A DNA stretch of 64,000 nucleotides from a bacterium. Lineage in GTDB: Bacteria; Electryoneota; B3-LCP. Of this stretch, positions 45,836-54,914 are shown one piece after another (position 1 is the stretch's first letter; every line of letters begins with the position of its first letter). The notes under the pieces were generated by a model. It had not been told where the DNA came from, made no database searches, and worked only from the letters and a program-made list of their open reading frames with translations. Made by a program: the position numbers and the translations under genes. The stretch covers positions 1 to 64,000 of the forward strand of contig JAPKYS010000069.1 in the NCBI GenBank assembly GCA_026394195.1. The letters run 5' to 3'.

Positions 45836-47470
45836 TCAAGAGGTGAGAGCGGCATTCTCCAACTCGAGGTCCTTTTCTTCGACCGGATTTTCCATGCGGA
45901 GCGTATCCTGGTCGGTCCAGTAGCGGTTTCGTCCGTGGCGTTTGGCGTGATAGAGATTGACGTCAGCTCGTTCGATCAACGCCTCATCCTCGGCAAAGTG
46001 AGTTTCACGACAGAACGTTGACACCCCCAGCGAGATGGTCACCTTGATTTGGCGGGTTTCGATGTCGAAGAAATGATTTTCCACAGCCTTACGAAGTTTC
46101 TCTGCGATGATCGTGGCAGCCTTTTGATCCGCTTCCGGCAAGATGGCTACAAATTCCTCTCCGCCATACCTTGCTAAAAAGTCACTCTTACGCAGGCTGT
46201 TTTGTAAAGCGTTGGCGACTCCCCTGAGCACTTGATCTCCCACCAGATGGCCTTCCCGATCATTGATCAATTTAAAATTGTCCAGATCGATCATGATGCA
46301 GGACAACGGGTGTCCATAACGATTGGATCTGTAAAATTCACGGGCGATCAGATTTTGGAAGACACGACGGTTGTTGATCTGAGTCAAGCCATCAATATTG
46401 GCCATGTCCTGCAGTTTGGTGTTTGCAGCCGCCAGTTGCTCAGCTAGTTCTTCGGCTCTACGCTTCGAGGCGATCAATTCCCGGTTCATCTGATCGTAGC
46501 TCAAATTAATGCGGCCCAGCTCAATGTTTGCCGCCATAATCAGTTCGGAATAACTGCGGGTATCCAACGGCGGCAACCCGAAGAATTCCGCCACCTCCTT
46601 GGCTTCGGCGCTGAGATTGTCCAGCAATTCCGTTATGGCATTCGCTTTGATCTTGAAGTATTTGTCGGCGCGATCCACCAGTTTGGTCACGAAATCCGGG
46701 CGATACTCATCGTAAAAAATGGCGCTGGCCAGATGGGAGAGATGAACAAACTGCGTCAGGCTGATAATCTTGGGGTCTTCTTCAGCAATGCCGCCTCTGA
46801 GGGTGTTTTCCGGTTCATGGTGACGCAGAATGGGGACTGACAAAGATCTTGGCAGCTGCCATTTATTGGTCAGGAATTCGCCCAGCAAAGTATGATTGAT
46901 GCCAAAATGCTGATCTTCCAGATTGATCAATTCTGTGGCGCTGCGCGCGGACGTCTCCATCAACTTGGAGTATTCATCAGGAAAATACTTGATAAAAACC
47001 AGTATGCCTACGTCCTGCAGCAGCGAGGCCATGAAGATCTCTTCTTCGCGCGGGTCTTTCGCCAGGATAGCGAGACGCCTGGCAGCCACTGCTGAAAGAA
47101 GCGAGCGTTCCCAGATCACCTTGAAATTGAAGTTCCCCGGTCCGCTCTTAGAGGTCTGCATGAAAACTTCGAGAATCGACATTGAAAGCGCCAGGTTCTT
47201 AACCGCTGCCAAACCCAGGATCACCATCGCCTGCGACAGAGTTCCAACCTTGCGCGGATATCCATAGAAGGCAGAATTGACCACCTTCAAAATTTTAAAG
47301 CTTAATGAGACGTCATTCTGGATAACACCGGCAATTTGTTGAATCGAGATTTTTTCATCGCTCACCAGTTTGAGGATTTTATCCACTACCGGTGAGAGAG
47401 TCGGCAGCTCCTTGTCGTGGTCCAGGATGCTGATGATCTCGCGAATGCGGCTGTTCTGGTTGGAGGACAT
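45836..47470 (-). CDS. HDOD-domain diguanylate cyclase
   Basis: 544 residues. The HDOD domain (about 20-215; ELPTLSPVVDKIL, VVNSAFYGYPRK) is a signalling module. A coiled helix (about 320-355) leads into a GGDEF domain with the active motif GGEEF (436-440) and the inhibitory RxxD site RKSD (427-430). It should make cyclic-di-GMP, with product feedback. No transmembrane segments are present, so it is cytosolic. It is divergent from the glycerate kinase gene. Confidence 0.9.
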   Translation of the reverse strand: MSSNQNSRIREIISILDHDKELPTLSPVVDKILKLVSDEKISIQQIAGVIQNDVSLSFKILKVVNSAFYGYPRKVGTLSQAMVILGLAAVKNLALSMSILEVFMQTSKSGPGNFNFKVIWERSLLSAVAARRLAILAKDPREEEIFMASLLQDVGILVFIKYFPDEYSKLMETSARSATELINLEDQHFGINHTLLGEFLTNKWQLPRSLSVPILRHHEPENTLRGGIAEEDPKIISLTQFVHLSHLASAIFYDEYRPDFVTKLVDRADKYFKIKANAITELLDNLSAEAKEVAEFFGLPPLDTRSYSELIMAANIELGRINLSYDQMNRELIASKRRAEELAEQLAAANTKLQDMANIDGLTQINNRRVFQNLIAREFYRSNRYGHPLSCIMIDLDNFKLINDREGHLVGDQVLRGVANALQNSLRKSDFLARYGGEEFVAILPEADQKAATIIAEKLRKAVENHFFDIETRQIKVTISLGVSTFCRETHFAEDEALIERADVNLYHAKRHGRNRYWTDQDTLRMENPVEEKDLELENAALTS

Positions 47471-47694
47471 AATGAAACCCTGATCGCCCTGCAGAGGTTA
47501 GATTAAGGAAATTGCCTCGACTGCATGGGATGAAATGACTCTTTGCTTCTGTCGCGGGTTAGCCGTTATTGCTGAATTGATTAAAAGCGGCAGCTAAACC
47601 CGAGAGAATCCACTATTTTCTTATCGGCAGGATTCATTCTTGAGTTTAGTCATTTTCGTGCTTAAATCGACCAAAAAGATCCTGAAAACCCGAC

Positions 47695-49029
47695 ATGAAT
47701 CATCAACCCGCTGAGTCCCTGCGTACCGATGCCTTGAACATGCTCAGAGACGCTCTCAGCGCTGTCAATCCGGAAGAACTCTTCCGTTCCAAAGTCAGTT
47801 GTATAGGTGATTGCCTGCACGTCTGCGATTTAACCTTCGATCTTTCCCAAATCGATAAAATCATCGTCATCGGTACCGGCAAAGGGACCGCTTTGATGGC
47901 GAAAGCTGCCGAGGATGTGCTCGGGAATCGTTTGACCTCCGGGGCTATCACCGTCAAGTATGGTCACGGCTTGCCGCTTGAGAAAATCGAAGTCATCGAA
48001 GCGGGTCATCCTGTGCTTGATGAGCAGGGTTTGAAGGGGACTTCCCGAATTTTGCAACTGTTGGGCGGAGTGACCGAGCGCGATCTGGTTCTGGTATTGA
48101 TCACGGGCGGTGGATCGGCTCTACTGGAAAACCCGGTTGCCGGAGTTACACTCGGGGATCTGCAGAATACCACCCGGTCACTGTTGGCTTGCGGCGCAGA
48201 AATCGCGGAAATCAATTCAGTGCGTAAGCATCTCTCCTGCGTCAAGGGCGGGCAGTTGTTACGAGCCGCTGCGTCGGCTCAGGTCGTCACCTTGATCTTA
48301 TCTGATGTCATCGGAGACCCGCCGGAAGCGATCTCATCCGGACCCACCAGCCCCGATCCGACCACCTTCTCTGGTTGCTGGTCCATTCTCGAGAAATACC
48401 ATCTCTTACAGTCGTTGCCGCAGAGCGTTTTAAAGCATCTGGCAGCCGGATTAAGAGGTGAGATTCCGGATACGCCCAAGCCGGGCGACCCCATTTTCGA
48501 CCGATCCCACCTGCGAATTATCGGCAACAACCGCTTGATGCTGGAAGCCGCCGCCCAATCTGCGAAAAATCGAGGCTATCGAACGTTCATTTTGACTAAT
48601 GCCATGTGCAGCGAGGCGCGCAAGTTGGGCATGGAACTGGCGGTTCTGTTGAAATTCATTAAAATTGCGCACCCCTCCACCCGACCTCGATGTCTAATTG
48701 CCGGAGGTGAAACCACGGTCACGCTGCGAGGCTCCGGAAAAGGAGGGCGCAATCAGGAACTGGCCTTGGCGGCGGCCTTGGAATTGGATGGCATGGATGG
48801 CTGCCTGCTGCTTTCCGCCGGCAGCGATGGGGGAGACGGACCGACCGATGCTGCCGGCGCTCTGGTGGATGGGACGACCGTATTAAGGGGGACGGAAAAG
48901 GACATGCCTGCTGCCGAATACCTGGGGCGGAACGACTCCTACACCTATTTTGCCGCGTTGGGAGATCTGATTAAAACCGGACCCACCCTGACCAACGTCA
49001 TGGATCTGGTGGTTATGCTGGTGACATGA
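47695..49029 (+). CDS. Glycerate 2-kinase / hydroxypyruvate reductase-like (MOFRL family)
   Basis: 444 residues; DUF4147 N domain (IVIGTGKGTALMAKA, VLVLITGGGSALLENP) and C-terminal MOFRL domain (GGETTVTLRGSGKGGRNQELALAAAL, SAGSDGGDGPTDAAGALVDG). Older annotations call this family hydroxypyruvate reductase (TtuD), but tested members phosphorylate glycerate to 2-phosphoglycerate. Cytosolic, glycine/serine or sugar-acid catabolism. The ATG is clear but the RBS is weak. Confidence 0.88.
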   Translation: MNHQPAESLRTDALNMLRDALSAVNPEELFRSKVSCIGDCLHVCDLTFDLSQIDKIIVIGTGKGTALMAKAAEDVLGNRLTSGAITVKYGHGLPLEKIEVIEAGHPVLDEQGLKGTSRILQLLGGVTERDLVLVLITGGGSALLENPVAGVTLGDLQNTTRSLLACGAEIAEINSVRKHLSCVKGGQLLRAAASAQVVTLILSDVIGDPPEAISSGPTSPDPTTFSGCWSILEKYHLLQSLPQSVLKHLAAGLRGEIPDTPKPGDPIFDRSHLRIIGNNRLMLEAAAQSAKNRGYRTFILTNAMCSEARKLGMELAVLLKFIKIAHPSTRPRCLIAGGETTVTLRGSGKGGRNQELALAAALELDGMDGCLLLSAGSDGGDGPTDAAGALVDGTTVLRGTEKDMPAAEYLGRNDSYTYFAALGDLIKTGPTLTNVMDLVVMLVT

Positions 49030-49129
49030 GGTCATATGTTGTCGGGAATTTGAAAATCGTGTAACTGTTATCACCCGATTAATGGTAGTGAATTCATAAT
49101 CTAGATAAAACTGAGTTCTTTTATACCGA

Positions 49130-49190
49130 GGGCACAGCACGCTGTGCCCCTACACCTCAGCATAGTCGGGGTCGCCCCTGACCCCGACAA
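49130..49190. repeat. Two family A-like hairpins in a gene-free gap
   Basis: GGGCACAGC, AC, GCTGTGCCC then CTAC (49130-49153), and GTCGGGGTC...GACCCCGAC (about 49168-49190). The 327-base gap 49030-49356 also has a possible TTGCTT-17-TACTTT promoter (49277-49305) and no gene. Confidence 0.7.
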
Positions 49191-49276
49191 GCATTAAGTT
49201 AGCAGTTTAACTACCAGAATCAGAGTGTTGGTGGAATCTCAATCAGACTTAGCTTGCCGAAAATCGCGTTTTTGTC

Positions 49277-49305
49277 TTGCTTTCGGCAGTGAGAAATGAT
49301 ACTTT
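49277..49305 (+). promoter_or_regulatory. Possible promoter of the ornithine carbamoyltransferase gene
   Basis: TTGCTT (49277-49282), 17-base spacer, TACTTT (49300-49305). The -10 fits poorly. Confidence 0.35.
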
Positions 49306-49356
49306 TGGGCGATTCATCCAAAACCGCAGACAATAATTTACCAACGGAGATAGATC

Positions 49357-50277
49357 ATGAAGAGAGACTTTCTGGCCATCCCGGATCTGACTGCCGACGA
49401 GGTGCAGCAGACCATCAAGTATGCTATCGAATTAAAGCGGCTGCGTCAGGCGAAGCAAAACCCAAATCCGCTGAGCGGACTGACGGTGGGTTGCATCTTT
49501 CACAAACCTTCCCTGCGCACCCGCATTAGTTTCGAGACGGGCATTCACGAATTGGGAGGTCACTCACTCTACATCACCAAGGATGAGATCGATTTGGGCA
49601 AGCGTGAAACCATCGAGGATGCCGCACGGGTACTATCCCGCTATCTTGGTATGATCGTGATTCGCACCTTTTCGCATGACGATGTCGTCAAACTGGCGAA
49701 GAACGCGACAATCCCGGTGATTAACGCCCTGACCGACTTCCTGCACCCCTGTCAGATCATGGGTGACCTGATGACCATCCAGGAGAAATTAGGTCACATC
49801 GAAGGCGTTAAAGTGGTCTACCTGGGTGACGGCAACAATATCACCAACTCCTGGATCAACGCCGCCCGCCGCATCAAAATGGACCTGGTGATTGCGTCAG
49901 CCAAAGAAGCGCCTCCCAGCCTGGAGCTGCTTCAAATCGCCAAGAATGAAGGGTTATCCCGGGTGAACTGGCTGCATGATCCGGTTGAAGCAGTCAAAGG
50001 AGCGCACGTGATCTATACGGACGTCTGGGCGTCTATGGGACAGAAGGACAAAGCCGCCGAAAAAGCTAAATTGTTGGCTCCCTTCCAAGTCAATCAAGCC
50101 TTGCTGCAGCACGCGGACCCGAATTGTCTCGTCATGCACTGCCTCCCCGCTGAAAGAGGCAAGGAGATCACAGATGAAGTCATGGATGGTCCTCATTCGG
50201 TGGTCTTCGATCAGGCTGAGAATCGCCTGCATATCCAGAAGGCGATCATGTCCCGCTTGATTGAGTGGACGAGGTGA
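49357..50277 (+). CDS. argF: Ornithine carbamoyltransferase
   Basis: Makes citrulline from ornithine and carbamoyl phosphate in arginine synthesis. 306 residues. KPSLRTR carries the carbamoyl-phosphate loop (the Leu in place of Thr is known in several FCB enzymes); HPCQ and HCLPAERG with the catalytic Cys complete it. GGAG precedes the ATG. Because the SMG loop reads DVWASMGQK, ornithine is the expected substrate, but a succinylornithine or acetylornithine variant cannot be fully excluded. It stands alone and is closed by the terminator at 50315. Confidence 0.92.
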   Translation: MKRDFLAIPDLTADEVQQTIKYAIELKRLRQAKQNPNPLSGLTVGCIFHKPSLRTRISFETGIHELGGHSLYITKDEIDLGKRETIEDAARVLSRYLGMIVIRTFSHDDVVKLAKNATIPVINALTDFLHPCQIMGDLMTIQEKLGHIEGVKVVYLGDGNNITNSWINAARRIKMDLVIASAKEAPPSLELLQIAKNEGLSRVNWLHDPVEAVKGAHVIYTDVWASMGQKDKAAEKAKLLAPFQVNQALLQHADPNCLVMHCLPAERGKEITDEVMDGPHSVVFDQAENRLHIQKAIMSRLIEWTR

Positions 50278-50314
50278 TATAGCTCTGAACTTCAGGACAT
50301 TGACTGTAATTGTG

Positions 50315-50347
50315 GGGCGGTGCTTTTCAGCACCGCCCTATTTTTTA
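50315..50347 (+). terminator. Intrinsic terminator of argF
   Basis: GGGCGGTGCT, TTTC, AGCACCGCCC, then TATTTTTT. Confidence 0.85.
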
Positions 50348-50375
50348 GTTGGCATTTATTCCAGTACGGAAACAC

Positions 50376-50404
50376 TTGGTTTTTATCGAAAAATATCGTA
50401 TAAT
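50376..50404 (+). promoter_or_regulatory. Promoter giving a probable leaderless transcript
   Basis: TTGGTT (50376-50381), 17-base spacer, TATAAT (50399-50404). The start codon lies only four bases (50409) or seven bases (50412) after the -10 box, where transcription would begin. Confidence 0.65.
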
Positions 50405-50408
50405 ATCC

Positions 50409-52268
50409 ATGATGCGCAAGCTAATGTCATTACTGCTGTCTCTCGCTGTCTTAAGCAGCCTCAGCATTGCGGAAGATCAGGTGCTCTTCGACAACTTCGA
50501 AGGTGGCACGGACCTCTGGCAGACCACCTATTGGGGATTGTCGCAGAATTACAGTATTTCCCCCACTCACTCCTTCACAGAATCCCCATCAGGTCCCTAT
50601 CCTGGGAATGCAGTAATGACGGCGACTTCGATCATCGGAGCCAACCTCATCGGCTACATCGGAGCCCGTCTGGAATTTTGGGCTCGTTACGAAATCGAGC
50701 CCGCCTTCGATTACTGCCGGGTGGAAGCATCGCGAGATGGCTCCTTCTGGGTCCCACTGGGACAATTGACGGGATTTTTCCCAACCTGGCAATTGAAGAC
50801 CTACGATTTAGGCGCTTTCGCTGGTCTTCCCAATGTGAGGTTGCGCTTCTATTTTTTCTCAGATCCGCTTTTCACCTATGACGGCTTGTACATCGATGAC
50901 GTCAAGGTGTTCGGATTGGATGAAGATTTATCCGGACCTCTGATCATACACAACGGTCCTGAAGGCTATTCCGGATTACCCGGCATGATGACCGTCTACG
51001 CCGACATATGGGATGCATCCGGGGTGTCTGACGAAACTATGCTGTATCGTCTGGACGGGCGACCCTTCATGACAGCTCCTCGGGACAGCATCATCGGTGA
51101 ACGGTATTATCACCACATTCCCCCTCAGGAGGCAGGGACGCTGGTCGAATATTATTTTAGAGCCGTGGACGCGACACCCCAGATGCATGTATCCCTCAGC
51201 GACACATTCGCCTACCTGGGAGGCAGGTCATTGATATTGGATGATGGTTACCCTGAGTCTATTTTTGAAGCAGAACCGGGCGACTATGCCGCGGTGCGGT
51301 TTATCACCCATGACGCGGGTTATTTGACCTCAGCTCTGATCCGCATCTACACCGACTCCAGCCACCCGCTGGATTCGATCAACGTTTATGTCTGGGCGGA
51401 CTCGTCGCTCCTGCCCGGTCCGGTCATCGCTGGACCATTTCCAGCCTTCCCCGTCAGTACGCCGGACAACCCGGAAGCCTGGACCTGGGTGGATCTGCGG
51501 CCAGCCTTGATTGTCGCTCCTGATACCTTCCAGGTTGGATTTGAGTTTGCTTCCACCGGATCCACTCCGACCATGGCGTTGGATTACGATTCCCCGGCGA
51601 GATTTTTCCGGTCGAGCATGAATATTGGATCGGGCTGGCAGCAGGTAACCTTCTCGGATTTCCATATCCGCTGCGTGGTCGGAGATCTGACTCCCGACAC
51701 TCTGCTGGCGCCTGACAACCTGTCTGGCGTCGGCTTATGGGAATTGCTGCATCTCTCCTGGTCGCCGCCCAACGGGTTAGACGATCAATTATATTACGAG
51801 ATTGAGCGCCTGGGGCAGATCATCGGACGAACGCAATCGCTGGAAACCGCCTATACCGATACGTTGACCGGTCTCCCTGCCGGGGAATATACCTACCGGG
51901 TCAGGTCCCGCTACAGCACCGGATTCAGCGCCTTCTCAAATCCCTTCGAATACCAGTGGGACCCCACAGGCGTCAGGGAATTCATGCCGCCTGTTCTACC
52001 CGACAAGGTGACCCTGACCGTTTTCCCAAATCCGGCCAAATCCACTCTGAAAATTTCAGGTAGTCCGGTTGTCGTACAGTCGATAAAAACGCTGATACTG
52101 TATGATCTGCTGGGTCGGGAAGTGCAAAGGTGGGAACCTTCCGGGATTACTACTGATGGCGAGGTGATTCTTCCCATATCTCGAAACCTGAGCGCGGGGA
52201 TCTACCTGCTATCCGTGACTCATTTTTCCGGAGAACGTTTAATTCAGAAGATCGCCTTCCTGCCCTGA
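50409..52268 (+). CDS. Secreted choice-of-anchor/fibronectin-type protein with sorting domain
   Basis: 619 residues (618 if the second ATG is used). Signal peptide ending SIAEDQ. Residues about 30-175 form a jelly-roll like choice-of-anchor J/MAM domains (LFDNFEGGTDLWQ, LEFWARYEIEPAFDYCRVEAS, GLYIDDVKVFG); Ig-like parts follow, then a fibronectin type III domain (about 430-520; LLHLSWSPPNGLDD). The CTD (FPNPAKSTLKI, LYDLLGREV, SAGIYLLSV, QKIAFLP) ends in P, not K. No Shine-Dalgarno. Role unknown. Confidence 0.8.
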   Translation: MMRKLMSLLLSLAVLSSLSIAEDQVLFDNFEGGTDLWQTTYWGLSQNYSISPTHSFTESPSGPYPGNAVMTATSIIGANLIGYIGARLEFWARYEIEPAFDYCRVEASRDGSFWVPLGQLTGFFPTWQLKTYDLGAFAGLPNVRLRFYFFSDPLFTYDGLYIDDVKVFGLDEDLSGPLIIHNGPEGYSGLPGMMTVYADIWDASGVSDETMLYRLDGRPFMTAPRDSIIGERYYHHIPPQEAGTLVEYYFRAVDATPQMHVSLSDTFAYLGGRSLILDDGYPESIFEAEPGDYAAVRFITHDAGYLTSALIRIYTDSSHPLDSINVYVWADSSLLPGPVIAGPFPAFPVSTPDNPEAWTWVDLRPALIVAPDTFQVGFEFASTGSTPTMALDYDSPARFFRSSMNIGSGWQQVTFSDFHIRCVVGDLTPDTLLAPDNLSGVGLWELLHLSWSPPNGLDDQLYYEIERLGQIIGRTQSLETAYTDTLTGLPAGEYTYRVRSRYSTGFSAFSNPFEYQWDPTGVREFMPPVLPDKVTLTVFPNPAKSTLKISGSPVVVQSIKTLILYDLLGREVQRWEPSGITTDGEVILPISRNLSAGIYLLSVTHFSGERLIQKIAFLP

Positions 52269-52501
52269 TAATCGCCAACATCCCCGCACTATTTCTTGAT
52301 TGAGCAAGGTAAATACCGATGTTCCGTGAAAAAAAGTAAAAAATCACTAACACCTAACCCCGACTCGCCATTATTATTTAGCTCGACTGCAAACCTGCAT
52401 ATCCTGCCACCCGCGCCGAAATTTCAAGAATAAATCGAAGCATACAGCATTCGCCGGGAAAACTTCGAGTTTTTCCCGCTATCACGAGAAGGGAGGTTCT
52501 C

Positions 52502-53941
52502 ATGAAATATCATCCGTTGATCTCATTGGTCATCTGTAGTTGTCTGTTCGCGTGTACGCAAGCATTTATAGCTCCATCAGCGTACGCTCTGGATTCAGGC
52601 AAATGTATCACCTGCCATGAAAAAGGTTCGCCGGGAATTGTCGGTCAATGGCGAGCGTCCAAGCACAGTCAGGCGGAGATCGCCTGCCTGGATTGCCACG
52701 GAGCCTTGAAAGATGAACCGGATGCCTTTGAACACAACGGCACCGTCGTTGCCATCATCGTTTCTCCCAAAGATTGCGCCAAGTGTCACCAGGATGAGTT
52801 CACCCAGCAAAAAGGGTCGCATCACGCCAAAGCGGGACAGATTTTAGGTTCGCTGGACAACTTGCTGGGCGAGGTTGCCGGCGGGCAGCCTGCCGTCGAC
52901 GCAGGGTGTCGTCAATGTCATGGTTCCATCGTTAAGATAGACGCCAAGGGGCAGCCCACTCCGGATACCTGGCCCAACACCGGCATGGGACGAATCAATC
53001 CGGATGGCAGTTGGGGGTCCTGTTCAGCCTGCCACACCCGCCATGAGTTCAGCATCAGGCAGGCTCGCCAGCCGGAAGCCTGCGGTAAATGCCATCTTGG
53101 ACCCGATCACCCGCAGATTGAGGTCTGGAATGAATCCAAGCACGGCGTCATGTATCATGCAGAACGCGAGAATCTGAAGTTGGACGCCGATCCCTGGCGC
53201 GCTGGCAAGGAGTACTTCGTCGGACCGACGTGTTCGTCCTGTCACATGAGCGCGGCGGGTGATCAACCCGTGACACACGACGTTGGAGAGCGCATCTCCT
53301 GGACGCTTAGACCGGCGGTATCGGTGAAACTCAACATGCTCGTCTTTGATGATGACACCAAAGATGATATCAACGGCGATAATCCGCAGTTACCCAAAAT
53401 CGGCGAAATGTACACGAACAAAGCCGGCGCTGCCAAGAAGGTAAAAGCCGTACTTCCCTGGACGGATCGCCGGGACAAGATGCAGAACGTCTGCAATCAA
53501 TGCCATGAGATGTCTTTTGTCAAAGGCGCGTACAAACAATTCGATGAAGTGGTCAATCTGTATGACGAGAAATTTGCGCAACCTGGCGTAGCCATCATGG
53601 CTGAACTCAAGAAGAGCGGCAAGATAACTCCGGCGGATTTCGACGATCCCATCGAATGGACCTGGTACGAACTCTGGCATCACGAAGGACGGCGCGGACG
53701 CCACGGTGCCTCCATGCAGGGACCCGATTACACCTGGTGGCATGGCATGTATGAAGTCGCCAAGAATTTCTACGAGGAATTCCTGCCTCAAGTCAAAGAA
53801 ATCGCCGGAAATGAGATGTACAACCAGTTGATGGATAAGTACGTCTACAACCAGCCCGGACACCTCTGGTACCGCGACGGTATGAGCAAGGACGCTTTGA
53901 AAAAGATTCAAGAGTTCTATAAGAATCGGTACGGGCAATAG
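52502..53941 (+). CDS. Octaheme cytochrome c of hydroxylamine-oxidoreductase (HAO) type
   Basis: 479-residue periplasmic multiheme protein. Signal peptide ends AYALDSG. Eight CxxCH sites: C35, C62, C92, C136, C174, C194, C244 and C331 (first Cys of each). Order and the HDVGERISWTLRP stretch fit the HAO/octaheme family, which oxidises hydroxylamine or reduces nitrite, NO or hydroxylamine. The crosslinking Tyr of oxidising enzymes cannot be assigned by eye (candidates at Y-rich 420-440). GGGAGG precedes the ATG. No NrfH or quinol partner is adjacent; a 4Fe-4S protein gene follows. Confidence 0.88.
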   Translation: MKYHPLISLVICSCLFACTQAFIAPSAYALDSGKCITCHEKGSPGIVGQWRASKHSQAEIACLDCHGALKDEPDAFEHNGTVVAIIVSPKDCAKCHQDEFTQQKGSHHAKAGQILGSLDNLLGEVAGGQPAVDAGCRQCHGSIVKIDAKGQPTPDTWPNTGMGRINPDGSWGSCSACHTRHEFSIRQARQPEACGKCHLGPDHPQIEVWNESKHGVMYHAERENLKLDADPWRAGKEYFVGPTCSSCHMSAAGDQPVTHDVGERISWTLRPAVSVKLNMLVFDDDTKDDINGDNPQLPKIGEMYTNKAGAAKKVKAVLPWTDRRDKMQNVCNQCHEMSFVKGAYKQFDEVVNLYDEKFAQPGVAIMAELKKSGKITPADFDDPIEWTWYELWHHEGRRGRHGASMQGPDYTWWHGMYEVAKNFYEEFLPQVKEIAGNEMYNQLMDKYVYNQPGHLWYRDGMSKDALKKIQEFYKNRYGQ

Positions 53942-53951
53942 CTATACATAA

Positions 53952-53983
53952 TTGCAGGGGCGACGTGTGCGTCGCCCCTGCAA
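53952..53983. repeat. Family A-like palindrome between cytochrome and ferredoxin genes
   Basis: TTGCAGGGGCGACG, TGTG, then the exact complement of the left arm. The ends read GCAGGGG instead of GTAGGGG. Confidence 0.9.
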
Positions 53984-54080
53984 CCATTCGCCAACCCCAT
54001 CGTCCTTTCCTGCGTATCTCCCTGCAACCCAATCAAATCTAAACCACCCACAACCCCAACCTGAGCGACCCGGGAGATCC

Positions 54081-54893
54081 ATGAGCAAAATCTTGAGAAA
54101 AATCATCGAAATCGACGAAAGTTTATGCGACGGCTGCGAAGCCTGTATCCCGGCCTGTCCGGAACAAGCCATCCAGATGGTGGATACACCAGAGGGGAAG
54201 AAAGCCGGTCTGGTGCGCGAACTCTATTGTGACGGTCTGGGAGCCTGCCTGGGGAATTGCCCCACCGGCGCTCTGACCATCTCCGAACGGGAAGTTGAAC
54301 CCTACGATGATGCCGCTACTCTGGAACGCATTCGCCAAGTTGCTCCCGAAATGCTGGACGCCCACCAAAAACACATGCAGGAACACGGCTTGAATACCGA
54401 ATCGGTAGTGAAGACCACCCCTCCAAAATTCGCAGGTTGTCCATCGGCGCAGATGAAAAGCTGGGCTCCCGAAGAGGGAACGACTCCTACCGAATCTGTT
54501 CAATCTGCGATCCCTTCAGAATTGCGCCAATGGCCCATTCAACTGCGCCTGGTACCACCCTTCGCTCCTTATTTTCGCAATTCCGATATCGCCATTGTCG
54601 CCGATTGTGTACCCTTCAGCTATGCCAACTTTCATCAGGATTTCCTGAAAGGCAAATCGCTGGCTATAGCTTGTCCCAAGTTGGATGACGTGGAACCTTA
54701 CGTCGAGAAATTGTCCCAGATCATGACCCTCGCCTCGCCGCGCAGCATCGAGGTCGTCATCATGGAAGTCCCCTGCTGTGCAGGTTTGACGCATACCGTT
54801 AAAAAAGCCATGGAAAAGTCCGGGAAAATCATCCCCATCAAGGAAACCATTATCGGGATTAAAGGTGGAATCTTAAAACAGGTGAATCTGTAA
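54081..54893 (+). CDS. 4Fe-4S ferredoxin-like protein
   Basis: 270 residues, ATG at 54081 (GGGAGA before it) rather than 53952, which would run through the palindrome. N-terminal 2[4Fe-4S] domain: C16, C19, C22, C26 and C50, C56, C60 (CDGLGACLGNCP). The C-terminal domain (about 150-265) holds IAIVADCVPFSYANFHQDFL, LAIACPKLDD and MEVPCCAGLTHTVKKA, with further Cys. It fits a known family often met next to hydroxylamine or CO-type redox genes. Probably an electron carrier for the neighbouring cytochrome or reductase (inference). Confidence 0.82.
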   Translation: MSKILRKIIEIDESLCDGCEACIPACPEQAIQMVDTPEGKKAGLVRELYCDGLGACLGNCPTGALTISEREVEPYDDAATLERIRQVAPEMLDAHQKHMQEHGLNTESVVKTTPPKFAGCPSAQMKSWAPEEGTTPTESVQSAIPSELRQWPIQLRLVPPFAPYFRNSDIAIVADCVPFSYANFHQDFLKGKSLAIACPKLDDVEPYVEKLSQIMTLASPRSIEVVIMEVPCCAGLTHTVKKAMEKSGKIIPIKETIIGIKGGILKQVNL

Positions 54894-54914
54894 CCAAGAA
54901 CAGAGAGGCTTATC

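Noticed and set aside
53952..54080. N-terminal extension of the ferredoxin-like gene from 53952
   Set aside because: It would translate the palindrome and a Pro-rich stretch; the ATG at 54081 has an RBS and opens the conserved domain.
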